NCBI GenBank assembly: GCA_003427395.1
Contig: BFEA01000015.1
Coordinates: 1,864,045 to 1,905,301, forward strand
Direction of reading: 5' to 3'
DNA length: 41,257 bases
DNA from: Chara braunii
Taxonomy: Eukaryota; Streptophyta; Charophyceae; Charales; Characeae
Part shown: in pieces, positions 29,613 through 38,922 of the stretch
Position numbering within the stretch: position 1 is the stretch's first letter
Layout of the letters: the number at the start of each line of letters is the position of its first letter
Translations under genes and position numbers: made by a program
The notes under the pieces: model-generated
What the model was told of the DNA's origin: nothing
The model's database searches: none
What the model saw: the letters and a program-made list of their open reading frames with translations, nothing else

Positions 29613-29658
29613 CATGCTTGTCGGCGTCCCCTGTATAGCCTTAGGAGTAGTGGTAGGT
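29613..29658 (+). repeat. ~45 bp direct repeat, copy 1
   Basis: CATGCTTGTCGGCGTCCCCT followed by GTATAGCCTTAGGAGTAGTG and GTAGGT recurs at 35002-35046 with few changes. The first copy sits just upstream of a family B foldback element, the second just upstream of a SINE-like unit. The part CCTTAGGAGTAGTGGTAGG is also the inverse of a phrase just left of the family B element at 3320. Confidence 0.65.
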
Positions 29659-29672
29659 ATATAGTGAACTGA

Positions 29673-29839
29673 AAGGGCCTCTTCACACCATTGTCAAAAC
29701 TAAAAAAGAAGGAACTCATGTTTCCCGAAAAGTGGTAAGGTTCATTCATTGCTATTTGTAGTAACAAATGCACCTTGCCACTCTCTGCGGGAAGATGCAC
29801 TTGTGTTTTTTCCGTTTCCGCAGTGGTACGGTGATTCCC
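29673..29839. mobile_element. Foldback element family B, copy 2 (~167 bp)
   Basis: It starts AGGGCCTCTTCACACCATTG and ends GCAGTGGTACGGTGATTCCC. The centre TGCTATTTGTAGTAACAAATG and the right arm CTTGCCACTCTCTGC, GGAAGATGCACTTGTG match the copy at 3320-3494. Arms are more diverged here. There is no open frame. Confidence 0.7.
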
Positions 29840-29894
29840 AAAGGTGAGTTTGAGAGAACGTAAGAGAATTAAAAAAAAAAAAAAAAAAACGCCA

Positions 29895-30190
29895 ATCCAG
29901 CACCCTACCTCAATTAGCTAGGCATGCAAGTGACATTCAAGAGGTCATGGGCTCAATCCCCATGGCCGCCGGCGGTACACTTGATGCCAATCACCTGAGA
30001 TAGTCAACTTGATCCCCCTGGTGAGTATCAGTAGCGTCCTCAGCGAACATGGGTGTGAGTGCGAGTGTGAATAGGTTGTGTCACTTGTGTGTGGAGAGTG
30101 TTGGCCTTAGACACTGTTGTTACTCGATAGGTGTGGAGGAAGATAAAAAGGGAGGTGCAACTACTGGCAAATGCTCGGTCCTTGTGGTTG
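29895..30190 (+). mobile_element. tRNA-derived SINE-like unit, copy 1
   Basis: CCTACCTCAATTAGCTAGGC (about 29904-29923) resembles an RNA polymerase III box A and GGGCTCAATCCC (29949-29960) a box B (GGTTCRANTCC type). The segment GCAAGTGACATTCAAGAGGT between them matches the unit at 34640-34795. A downstream part (GTTGGCCTTAGACACTG, then GGAGGTGCAACTACTGG) resembles sequence after the copy at 35075. A poly-A tract (29870-29889) lies just before it. It does not fold as a normal tRNA. Confidence 0.55.
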
Positions 30191-30363
30191 CCCCAACCTT
30201 GCACCCTAAACGACTAGGGCAAAGGGTAAACATGTGATACCTCCGTCCACAAAGAGCGGTAACCTCCCTTCAACGACCAGTACATGCCAGCCATTGGTCA
30301 CGGTGTCAGAGCATAAACCCTTACAACGGTATTTGCTCAGGTTTTTCAATGTCGGATGCACCC

Positions 30364-30499
30364 GGCTAGAGCAGCGAAGGGACGATGCGACCAGGCTTGC
30401 CTCGGCGGTTCGCGGGGTTACTTTGCGTCGTCCCCTAGTTGTTTTGGTTTTTGTTTAGTTTACTCCTGGGTGACATGGCCGGGAAGGCTCTTGCACCTT
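30364..30499 (+). repeat. ~135 bp diverged direct repeat, copy 1
   Basis: Starting GGCTAGAGC and ending CTCCTGGGTGACATGGCCGG plus GAAGGCTC, this segment is matched at 31113-31245. Shared landmarks are GGCTAGAGC, GACGAT/GCGACAT, GGTTCGCGG, GCGTCGT and CTCCTGGGTGACATGG. The copies are ~750 bp apart in the same orientation. I do not recognise the family; relict terminal repeats of a small retroelement are one option. Confidence 0.55.
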
Positions 30500-31112
30500 G
30501 CAAAAGAGTAGATGCTGCTTGGAGGAGTAGTTGGAGGAGATGCTGCTTGAAGGAGCTGTTGATGGAAGGATGTATGAAAACGGGTATGTGTGTCGAATAT
30601 TAAGTCAGCGATAGGTAAAATGAATGATTTTGACAGTGTGTCATTTCAAGTCAAAACTGCGGCAGATCGATTACCTTGTCGGCTGCATTGATTTTATTAT
30701 CAAAGCCAACTCTCCATTGGTAGTTCATTTTGATATAATTATATTTGATCGTTGTAATTTTCTTTTGGATACGCGTCTAAGAGACTAGGATTAAGTTGTG
30801 GGCTTCACGTTTGGTTGAGACCGTCCTAGTCGGTCGACGTCCGCTTCGTACTTAGGAGATCAGCGCCCTAAGGGACGAACCACGTTCCGGTTCACTTGGC
30901 GTATAATCAAACGTCTCTATATTACAACGAATGAGCAAGCGCCCTTGACCGATCTACCTTTGCGATTTCATCTAAAAACTTTCCCGCGTGGGTCAGTAGC
31001 TCGGTAGGGATACACCCCTAAGAGTGGTGACAACCCCTTAGGGAGCGCAAGTTGTGCCGCTGGGGAACCTATCCTGTCGTAGGGGACCGTGAGAAGTACA
31101 GCTGGCGCACCT
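30500..31112. other. Sequence between the two ~135 bp repeats, no gene
   Basis: About 610 bp without a protein-like frame. It contains GAGGAGTAGTTGGAGGAGATG-type short repeats near 30515 and AT-rich DNA near 30700-30780. Confidence 0.4.
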
Positions 31113-31245
31113 GGCTAGAGCGATGAAGGGGCGACATGACCACGTTCGTATTGACGGTTCGCGGACTTATTTAGCGTCGTTTTAAAGTTGTATCCTGTTT
31201 AGTTTCATTAACTCCTGGGTGACATGGTCGGGAGGGCTCTCGCCT
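31113..31245 (+). repeat. ~135 bp diverged direct repeat, copy 2
   Basis: This matches 30364-30499 over its full length with substitutions and small indels. It is followed by CTCGCCTTCG where copy 1 has CTTGCACCTTG, so similarity ends together at both copies. Confidence 0.55.
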
Positions 31246-31385
31246 TCGTGGAAAGGCACGAGCCGATGCACTCGACAACGGTCCCCTTACTAAGGCCGCC
31301 TTCCACTGGTTTATTTTATCTACCGTGCTCGAAGTTTTAGGAGAGGCTCAATGTGATTCTCAACTTGGCTGGCTTCATGACCCAT

Positions 31386-31596
31386 GAGACTTTCTCCACT
31401 ACACGCCAAATGTGGAAAATGAGAACGGAACTTTGGAAAGATGGTGGAATAGGAACCGGAATGACGCTCCTCATAATGGAAATGGAACCAGGGCCATAAG
31501 GACCTGTTTTATGTTAAAAAAATAAAAATAAATGGAAAGATACACCACCATATATTTTTTTTCTTTTGTCCATGTGGACAGTAGTGGAGCAAGGCA
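31386..31596. mobile_element. Foldback element family A, copy with ~100 bp internal insertion
   Basis: The ends read CTCCACTACACGCCAAATGTG and CATGTGGACAGTAGTGGAG, an inverted pair. AAAGATACACCACCATAT, a T-rich run and CTTTTGTCCATGTG match family A. An additional block (about 31425-31530, containing GGAACCGGAATGACGC and an AATAAAAATAAA run) is absent from the ~110 bp copies. No coding frame is present. Confidence 0.6.
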
Positions 31597-32041
31597 CCAT
31601 GTACTGGTGGTTTCACCAAGAGGTAGTGAGTGAAAGGTGAAAACATTTGAAAAAAAAATATGGTGTAGTTTTCAAAAAAAAAAAAAAAAAGTTATGGATG
31701 TCAACTCGCCGTCCTCGTTGATGTAGTTCATTGGTGAAACGACGAGCGATGACCATTGTTTTTAGTTTTTAAAGGCTAATTCTTTTAAGCCCAACCTATT
31801 CCATTACCTGCAAATCTACACAGGACGGCCTTCCAGGTCTTTTTTTATTATCATTATAGTATTACGGGGAACCCCGTAGCAGCCACACTAGTGTTCAACC
31901 AGGGAACATGTGGAAGTTGCACCCATCAACAGGTGCGATACCTGCTTCAGTAGGTGCGCGATACCAGCCAGGGGTCAGTTGGTGGCATCATGACCAAGGT
32001 TCTTCAATGGGCCAGTCGGTATGCCTCCCCTCTGGTCCCCT
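31597..32041. other. Non-coding spacer with poly-A tracts
   Basis: Runs of A lie at about 31651-31660 and 31674-31690. No gene is visible, and no inverted-repeat partner. Confidence 0.4.
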
Positions 32042-33840
32042 TGTGACGTACCAACTTCCATACCTTCACCATCTTCCGAAACCCTCTAATTTTGTTAATC
32101 TGACTCGTCGACTCTCTTTGGAGAGTCTTTCGTTTACTATCTTCCTGGTCCATATAATCGCTGGATAGTTAGAACCTCTCGCGTCCAAGACGACATTTCC
32201 TTTTGTTGCAATTTCATTTAAGGAATTTATGCATTTACGCATGAATTGTGTGCGCGAGCGCATTAGGAATTTTGATCGGCGGTTGGAAATTCGGAAATTT
32301 ACAGGCACTTTTTCCGTTGATGTGTTATTTCTTGCATAGGGATCTTTTCGCATCTGCCCTTGAAAGATCTGCGAAAATTCAGTACACAACTAGATAGACG
32401 TAGATTTTTCTGCGCTCAAGCCCGCACGCTTGTATTGCGTTTAGTTTCATATTCTTGAAGTAGCTTTAGGATGAAATGTAAAAGGTTTTTGTGTCGTTTA
32501 TTTTTTTCTGCACTAGCACTGTGTATGCTAGTTTCCCCCGCCTCTCGCTATAACCCATGCCATCTTCACTTTCCTCCTTTTATCGCCTTCTCCCTTTCAT
32601 CCGCAACTGTTTTCCATCCCCTCTCTCTCTCGTGCTTCATCCCCACTCCTTCTCGTCTGAATCTTGGACCCGCTCTGCGCTACTTTTCGCGCTCTTCTTT
32701 TGCTAGCCTACATCCTCATACCGGAACCCCCTACCGATCCCCTTTCAAGTTCAAAGTATTTGAAGTCATCAGGCGACGTCGTGTAAGGAGAATACCTCTC
32801 GCATGAAGTAATCTGATTGGCTGCGAAGAAACCTGCGGGGATCGGTATGGTCTTTCGTGGGCGACTATCCCAAACTCCCTCTTCACCTCTTACTACCTCC
32901 ACCCCACTCTTCCCCATCTTCTATTCCCCTCCTCTCAACTACAAAACTCGTAAGTGCACCCGAAAATCTCTCTCTCAACCCATTTGTCATCTTCAGGGAA
33001 GTTGTGGCTAGACGACGTGCAAGTAGCGAGTCGGAAAGTCCTGACGATATGAGTGCAACAAATGCATGGTTGTGCGTCGGGTGACCACGATGAAATGCGG
33101 GATCTGGGCAAGCTGGTGTATTTGGTGAGTTGGCGGGGTGACGATCGTTGTGGTTTGGAGGTCGGTGCGTGGCGACCTGGGGTCGTCGGTGATTGAGTGA
33201 GAGGAGTGTGTGAATAAGAATAGTTGTATGGCCAGGGGCCATGATCAGATAGCAGAGGCCCGGGCGCCTTGATTTTTTTTGGATTTTTCTTCTGTTGGTT
33301 CACAAAAAGTTAAGTCTATGGTAAATATCCGAGTGTTCTCCCTCAGAGATTGCCTGTGTGGTCGAATTTCTCCTTCTTCCTCTGCAGTTCTCTTCCTTGA
33401 TTTTTTCGTGCTTCGATCTCTATCTCTTTTTTTTCTCTCATGTTCATGGCTGTTTGATGAATGTCGGAATAACTCGGGATTTTCCTAATCTTGTCCACCC
33501 CTGTTGAATTCAACTGGACCTCGCATCCACGAGTATCGTTGAACTCAAAGGGAACTGGAAGATCTTAATCCATTTCCTTCTGTTATTGTTGATGTGTTTC
33601 TATAACATTTGAAGAATCCTGTATGCGGGATCTGGTGTGTAATATTTGTATCGATCGGATTAGCTGTGGCTATGGATATGTATGCTCATCGTTGCTTTAA
33701 TGGATGACAATTATTGATACCACTGAACCAAACTTATACCTTTCCTCCTATTGATTGGCTCGCCAGATGAATGAATTGCAATAATCGTTATAAAACTGAT
33801 TGTCTTTATGATTAAGTAGTCGATAGGGTAGACTCACGTA
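32042..33840 (+). repeat. Possible relict LTR of a third related element
   Basis: The stretch begins TGTGACGTACCAACTTCC, resembling the TGTGACGAACTG start of the LTR-like repeats, and leads into a leader-like region at 33841 that matches the plus element's leader. Direct similarity to 4828-6232 is weak: only shared style such as GGAAATTCGGAAATTTAC and CGCACGCTTG. It has no partner repeat in the window and no protein-like frame. Assignment rests mainly on position. Confidence 0.3.
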
Positions 33841-34545
33841 CATTGAATTCGCTCATGTCATGTGGACCGTTATTCTGATCCGACAGGGTGCCGACTTCCC
33901 GCACCCCTATCACAACCATTCCCCTACAACGAGGAAAGGACTCGTGTGTGTGAGTGGGACATACGGGAAGCCGTCGCCAAGATTGGTGGACTATATTATT
34001 TTCCACCAGAAACAAGGTGCTACGGATTCGTATGCGCTGGTTTGTCATTATCGATACTCACGTTCCCCCGTACTCGTTGTGGTTGCCTTTTACCTAGTTG
34101 ATTGTCATCCCATGGACGACAATGGCACCGCGTTGTCCTAATACCTTGTGCAGCGAGTGTCGCTCCACAGAGTGTTATCTAAAAAGGGGGTTCCACTACT
34201 GAACACGCGGAGAAGACAAACACAAGGAACGAGCGACCAGGCTGCGACCCTCCACGTCGGATTCCAAGCTTTCTGATAAGCGACGTCGGGATCTGACTTG
34301 AAAACGAGATCTCATGTGCGTACCTTCGCCCGTTCACTCTAAAAGACAACCAGTAACCCGCGTGGAGGTTCAACGATACTTTTTGGATTGAATGGATGTT
34401 TAAAAATTGCGCGCACTTTCCTTCCTCCCACGCGTTGATGACCCGTTCTCGCTAAAACCGGAACCACGAGGGGGACTTCAGTTCCAAGTAAGTCCCCATA
34501 CTCAATTCTCCAAAAAATTTTGGCACACCCCGTCTTGTTGTCTTT
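33841..34545 (+). pseudogene. Leader-ORF relic of a third related retroelement
   Basis: A frame from 33862 reads PFPYNEERTRVCEWDIREAV and then AKIGGLYYFPPETRCYGFVC before a stop at ~34100. Its F-P-Y ... C-E-W-D-I ... A-x-x-K-I pattern matches C-E-W-E-L ... A-x-x-R-I of the leader ORF at 6335-6780. Farther on, CTTCAGTTCCAAGTAAGTCC and TTTTGGCACACCCC align with CCCAGTTCAGACCTAGGACT and CTTGGCACACCCC near 6880-6935. Similarity stops at about 34545 before any Gag, so only the 5' part of the element remains. Confidence 0.4.
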
Positions 34546-34639
34546 CAGGGCCTATTCCGCATAATTTACCACTCTGACCGGAAGACGGCACAAGGCGTGA
34601 GGTTGAACGTCACGCCCTCCCCCTACGAACATCAGCAGT

Positions 34640-34795
34640 CTCTGCTCAATGCTACTCTGGGGGATGAACTGCCTATCTCTGGGTGGCGAGCACCAAGCTT
34701 GCCCAGGAAGGTGCATGGAGCCAATGAGGATTGAACCCAAAACCTCCTGAATGCCACTTGCGCGCGTTACTAGCTGAGCTAGGCTGGATACACTA
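34640..34795 (-). mobile_element. tRNA-derived SINE-like unit, copy 2
   Basis: On the minus strand it reads CCTAGCTCAGCTAGTAACG (box A-like, 34768-34784), GCAAGTGGCATTCAGGAGG, then GGGTTCAATCC (box B-like, 34728-34738), ATTGGCTCCATGCACC and CCTGGGCAAGCTTGGTGC. Box order and spacing are those of a tRNA promoter, but the flanks cannot form a full cloverleaf. It is the clearest of the three copies. Confidence 0.6.
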
Positions 34796-34844
34796 CTACC
34801 ATTGCTACTTCCTGCTAGTCCCTCTTTGTAATAGTTGTACTCAT

Positions 34845-34884
34845 AATAAAATTTTGCTCTTGCAAAAAAAAAAAAAAAAAAAAA
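34845..34884 (+). other. AATAAA signal followed by 21-nt poly-A
   Basis: CATAATAAAATTTTGCTCTTG followed by A21 (34864-34884) looks like the 3' end of a retroposed transcript on the plus strand. I cannot identify the body upstream: the preceding DNA is the minus-strand SINE-like unit and unassigned sequence. Confidence 0.4.
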
Positions 34885-35001
34885 GAATTGCTACGACCAT
34901 TGGTTCTTAAATTGCCATTCTCATTGGCTAAGTACACCTTACCTCACTCAGCACGCCTCAAACATGCCGTTACCTCTCCTCACCGAAGAGAGGTAGAAAA
35001 C

Positions 35002-35046
35002 TATGCTTGCAGGGGTGCCCTGTATAGCCTTAGGAGTAGTGGTAGG
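35002..35046 (+). repeat. ~45 bp direct repeat, copy 2
   Basis: This is the counterpart of 29613-29658 (GTATAGCCTTAGGAGTAGTG and GTAGGT shared). The flanks differ completely after GTAGGT. Confidence 0.65.
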
Positions 35047-35074
35047 TCGTGAAAGAAAAACGATATGTTCCACG

Positions 35075-35330
35075 ACATGATGTGAGCTCAGTTGGTAAGG
35101 CACAAAAGTTGCATTCAGGCCATTGGCCTGACGTACGTGCCTGGGCAAGCTTGGTGTTCTACTAGCTAGAGATAACCCGTTGGCCCTCCAAGCCAGCATT
35201 GGTAGTCCCTTGGCCAATATTGTTGGTTGCTATGCAGCAATGATATTGGCCATTAGACACCGCTAATGTGGGGTTGGAGGAGGGTAGGGGAAGGTGCGAG
35301 TGACTGGCCAAAGATGCTCGGCACTAGCAT
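35075..35330 (+). mobile_element. tRNA-derived SINE-like unit, copy 3, box B lost
   Basis: TGTGAGCTCAGTTGGTAAGG (35081-35100) is a good box A. GTTGCATTCAGG and CCTGGGCAAGCTTGGTGTTC match copy 2 in order, but the segment with box B is missing. A hairpin follows (TGGCCAATATTGTTGGTTGC at 35211-35230 against GCAGCAATGATATTGGCCA at 35234-35252). Later sequence, ATTGGCCATTAGACACC and GATGCTCGGCAC, resembles the tail of copy 1 near 30100-30180. Confidence 0.5.
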
Positions 35331-35398
35331 CGCGGGTTTCCCCCATTGGCAATGCCTGATCACCCTGCATCATCGTGATGAGGGGCTGGTAAAAGCCT

Positions 35399-35450
35399 TG
35401 TGACGAACTATCTTCTTCAATCGCGCCACTTTCTGCGCGGGGCCGATGTA
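35399..35450 (+). repeat. LTR-start fragment (TGTGACGAACT)
   Basis: TGTGACGAACTATCTTCTTC, AATCGCGCCACTTTCTGCGC resembles the first ~50 bases of the repeats at 4828 and 15308 (TGTGACGAACTGTTTTTTGC, AACCGCGCGATTCTTTGCGC). Similarity is lost after about 35445. Either a solo LTR of a sister family starts here, or it is a truncated end. Confidence 0.5.
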
Positions 35451-36440
35451 GGGAAACGGGAGCTATGTTGCACGCTGGCCGCGACCGGTTTCGGCCTAGG
35501 CCGCGGCCGCCGGCCTAGGCCATGACCCCCCCAACCGAGGCCAGCCCAGCCGAGTTTTTTCGGCCTCGGTGTCGGCCGATCTGGGGGGCGGTTTTCGAAG
35601 CGGGGAGCAGGTTTGGGGTGGGGGGGTGGGGGGGCACCCCCTCAAAGTGATAGGCCGTCAAAAAAAAAAAAAACGGGGGGGTCCTACACAAGACCCTGGA
35701 AGGGTGGGCCGCGAAAAATCCAGCGTCCCCCGTGTGCAGGTTCGTCGATGCAGGGTCGCAGGGAGGAGGGTCTGGAACAGTGGGAAAAAAAAAAATAAAA
35801 AAAATTGACCCCTGCGGGCAATGCGGGGGCGGCCCAACGTGGGTTGGATGAGGGCCTGGTTGGGGCGGGCCGTGCGGTCAGGCCGGGTCGAAGCTAGACG
35901 GGGCTGCAGATGGCAGACCCCAGGCGGATCAGGGCCTCACGCACTTAAAGGTAGGCGTCGGTTTCATTCATGAGGGCGATGACAGTTCGTGGCATATTTT
36001 AAAACAACACATAAATGGCAATCACAAGTCAAACCTTGTTTGGCATACCAATGTCAAAACACATTGAATATCAATCACAGTGCGGCGAACCACAAGTTTC
36101 AAACAATGATAACAGGCAAGTGTGTCATAGTGTGTGTTCACTCGTGAGACTGATGGACATTCATTACCACATCATTTATGTAAGAACACATTCATTAGCA
36201 CATCATCCCTATGTCTCATCTGAAATTAACAACACATTCAAATGGAGGCATCCATGACATGCAGGTGCGTGGCATCGGAGAAACACATAATTTGCAACAA
36301 TCACGACAACAGAGCAGAAAACAATCACCAAACAACAGCGACTCAGATGCAAGACCAATGTTGGTGGAGGAACAAGAACAAGAGCAAATATATGACAAAG
36401 CATTTCAATGGAAATGCGTATGTACAAGACTGAAGACAAA
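35451..36440. other. GC-rich block then AT-rich block, no gene
   Basis: 35455-35940 is GC-rich with palindromic GGCCTAGGCC-type phrases and A-runs at about 35661 and 35785. 35980-36440 is AT-rich with an ACATTCATTASCACATCAT unit repeated twice, ~31 bp apart (about 36158 and 36189). Translated frames are unremarkable. It probably includes the 3' flank of the hAT element. Confidence 0.45.
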
Positions 36441-36444
36441 AACT

Positions 36445-36585
36445 CGACCCGTAGTCTCTACTGTACAACCGAGTAGCAAAAAAAAATTGGACCCATCGTC
36501 TCTGCTACACAACAGAGTAGCAAAAAAAAAACTGGACCCGTCGACGGGCGTCGTCTCTACTGCACAACCAAGTAGCCCAAAAAAA
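36445..36585. repeat. Three imperfect tandem units (~45 bp) ending in A-runs
   Basis: Units start near 36445, 36490 and 36535 and share GACCCRTCGTCTCTACTG, CACAACCGAGTAGC and a run of 8-9 A. The third unit carries a short insertion (GACGGGCGTC). They lie just downstream, in the minus-strand sense, of the hAT coding region and could be subterminal repeats of that transposon, where hAT transposases bind clustered short motifs. That role is inference. Confidence 0.6.
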
Positions 36586-36749
36586 AAGAAAACCCTAATG
36601 TCCACATACTGTCGAGTCTGTCGTCGTCTCTATGGAACAACATCGACATAAATATGCAACAACCCTGCCGACAGAGCGTCCAGGCCGTACAGCCACGAGA
36701 AAAACAAAAAAAAAGTAATGAAACAAAAAAAAAACCACCACGGACGTCG

Positions 36750-37548
36750 TCATCTCCCACCAGAGCGCGTGCGGCCTCTCCCGGAGGATGGACGACCATG
36801 TGGTCCTCCCCGACGCCCTCCTCTTCCTCCGGCACCTGTGCCCCGTGCCCCGCTGACGTATGCCGCATGTGCTACAGCGGCCGCCGTGGCCACCTGTGCC
36901 CTGTGTCTGCGGGCCGCAGTCTCGATCGGCTCTGACTCAGTGTCTGCGTCCTCGTCCTCCTCCGCCTGTGCAGCAATCCCCCTCTCTCTCTCCCTCTGAA
37001 TCGCGTCCAATGCTGCCTGCCCAGCGGCGACCCCTGCAGCGAGTCGAGCCTCAACCTCCGAGAGGCCATGCTGTCGTCTCGTCCCGGGACGCATCAACAA
37101 CCCCTCATCGCCCGATGTGAACTGCTCTCCCCGCAGCATGTCCGTGGATGTCCCTGCGGCCTTTAGGACCAATGATCTCCTCGTCTCCGCTCGTGACAAA
37201 CCAAGCATGCGGCCTGCCATCTGCAGGCTCGGACGTCCGGACCCACCCTCCGCAGCCTGCGTCTGAACAGGCGTACGTCCCATGAAGACGCCCCTCCCAG
37301 CGTCGTAGTCCGCCCGCAACCGGTCCCCGACCCGACGAACAGCTGACCATCCGCCACCCACACCTCCTTGGACTGGCGGCGGGGAACCGCCACTGTGCGC
37401 AACTTCGGGTGCCACCGTCCGGTCCCCGGTGTCGACCCTGGCCTCTGGAGTCCGTGCGGGCGGTGGAGGCATCGATCCTGCACTATCTCTGCCGCCGTCG
37501 CTACGTCTCCCGGACCCCACCTCACCCGCACCGGACTCCCTCCCTCTA
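36750..37548 (-). pseudogene. hAT protein C-terminal low-complexity part, shifted frame
   Basis: A 256-residue frame from 37520 ends with a TGA at 36750. It is rich in Gly, Arg and Ala, with some ordered pieces: WSAVRRVGDRLRADYDAGRG, RPSLQMAGRMLGLSRAETRR, SLVLKAAGTSTDMLRGEQF and HGLSEVEARLAAGVAAGQAA. It follows the frame at 37546-37962 but is offset by one, with a TAG at 37546-37548, so a frameshift or an intron near 37540 separates them. I infer it is the end of the same large protein as 38923-41257. I know no function for this part. Confidence 0.4.
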
Positions 37549-38922
37549 AACGCCGCTGAGCGACGAACCCGACCAGTGAGAGCTCTGCACTGTGAACGGC
37601 GGCGGTGAATATACCCTCCCAGGGGCCCGCTGCTTGCCGCTCTTGGGGCTCACATGTGCGAAAGGGTTATCCGTCAATGCATGCGCCAAAGCGTCGGCAT
37701 CGAAGAAAGTGTGCGCTGTGTCGTCAGGGCGCAAGGGAGGCACTGTGGGGTCCCTCAACACCAAGGCGAGCCTATACGCATTGTCCTCGGGACCGTGGTC
37801 GTCATCATCATCGCTGTCCGGTCCATTGTCTCTACCGACACCCGCGGTATCCCCATCTCCACCGGGTCCACCCTCTCCTCTGCCGCACACTGCGGCACCC
37901 TGTCCCTCATCACCCGCGGTCTCGCTATCGCCACGGCCCCCACTAGGGGACCCACCGCCCATGACAACATCCTGCCCCTCAGGGACACCCGCGGTCTCCT
38001 CGTCGCCGCGTCGTCCACCACCTGACCCACCACCCGTGGCGGCATCCTGCCCCTCATAATCGAACTCCCCCTAAACTGCCTCCTCAGGGACACCAGAGTC
38101 GTCGACGTCACGACTCCCCCCCCCTCCTGTCTCCAAGTCCCTCCGCCGACGCTGCTCGTAGTAATACGCGAACCGAACCTCCCACTGTGGCAAACTCCTC
38201 AGCCGCTCCTCCTCCTCTCGGTCCAAACGGGCATCCCTCTCCTCCTCAGTCTCAACACGGCCCCGCTCAACGTTCGCGTCTGTGCGCTCCTCCTTCTGTG
38301 AGGTACGTCGACGTCCCTCGACACTGAAATCTCCCAAGCTCCCACCAAGCCCTACGACGTCGAAGTCCTGTGTGCGGAGCACCGACGGCTAGCGGGGGCG
38401 GATACCGGCGTCGGAAGGAGTCCTCTCCCCCCCACGATCCTCGCCGTCATGTGTCCGGTCTCTGCCTGCTGCCGACGCCAACCTTTCCGAACGCCTAAGT
38501 GCCTCGGGCTTTGCAGAGATCGGATGATGGGAGGGAGAGAAGCCACGATCGCGAAGGGGCACCTCCTCATCCTCGACCTCCCCCTCGACCTCGCTGTCGC
38601 TCCTAACCTCCCAACGGCTGCCTGTCTGCTGAAGACCTCCCCATGGCTGCTGCTCCCCCGAGTCGTCCACGCGAACCTCCGCATGCGAACGTCCTCCACG
38701 ACGATCGCCGGCTCTGCTGCTGCCACTCGCGTGCGCGGTCGACGACACATCACCAGTGATAACTGATGTGAATGAATCCATGCCGTCACGACCCCCACCG
38801 TAAGTGAAGTACACTCGCTCAGCCGTCGGGTCGCGACTTAGCGGCGTGTCATCATCGTCAGTCCAGTTATCGTTGATGTCGTCGTCTGCCGCAGCAGCGT
38901 CCACATCATCCCCACCCTCCGG
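37549..38922 (-). pseudogene. hAT protein middle part, split by in-frame TAG codons
   Basis: Directly after the TAG at 38923-38925 the same frame continues for ~1.37 kb, broken only by TAG at 38389-38391 and 38071-38073. Pieces: DDDINDNWTDDDDTPLSRD, RVYFTYGGGRDGMDSFTSVI, RRSERLASAAGRDR, LRTQDFDVVGLGGSLGDF, LPQWEVRFAYYYEQRRRR, DDTAHTFFDADALAHALTDN and PFAHVSPKSGKQRAPGRVYS. It is acidic and Gly-rich with a few structured islands. The preserved frame over this length argues for one former coding sequence joined to the transposase. Confidence 0.5.

Noticed and set aside
34728-34784. tRNA gene on the minus strand
   Set aside because: Box A and box B words are present, but I cannot pair acceptor, D, anticodon and T stems; repeated related units nearby fit a SINE better.
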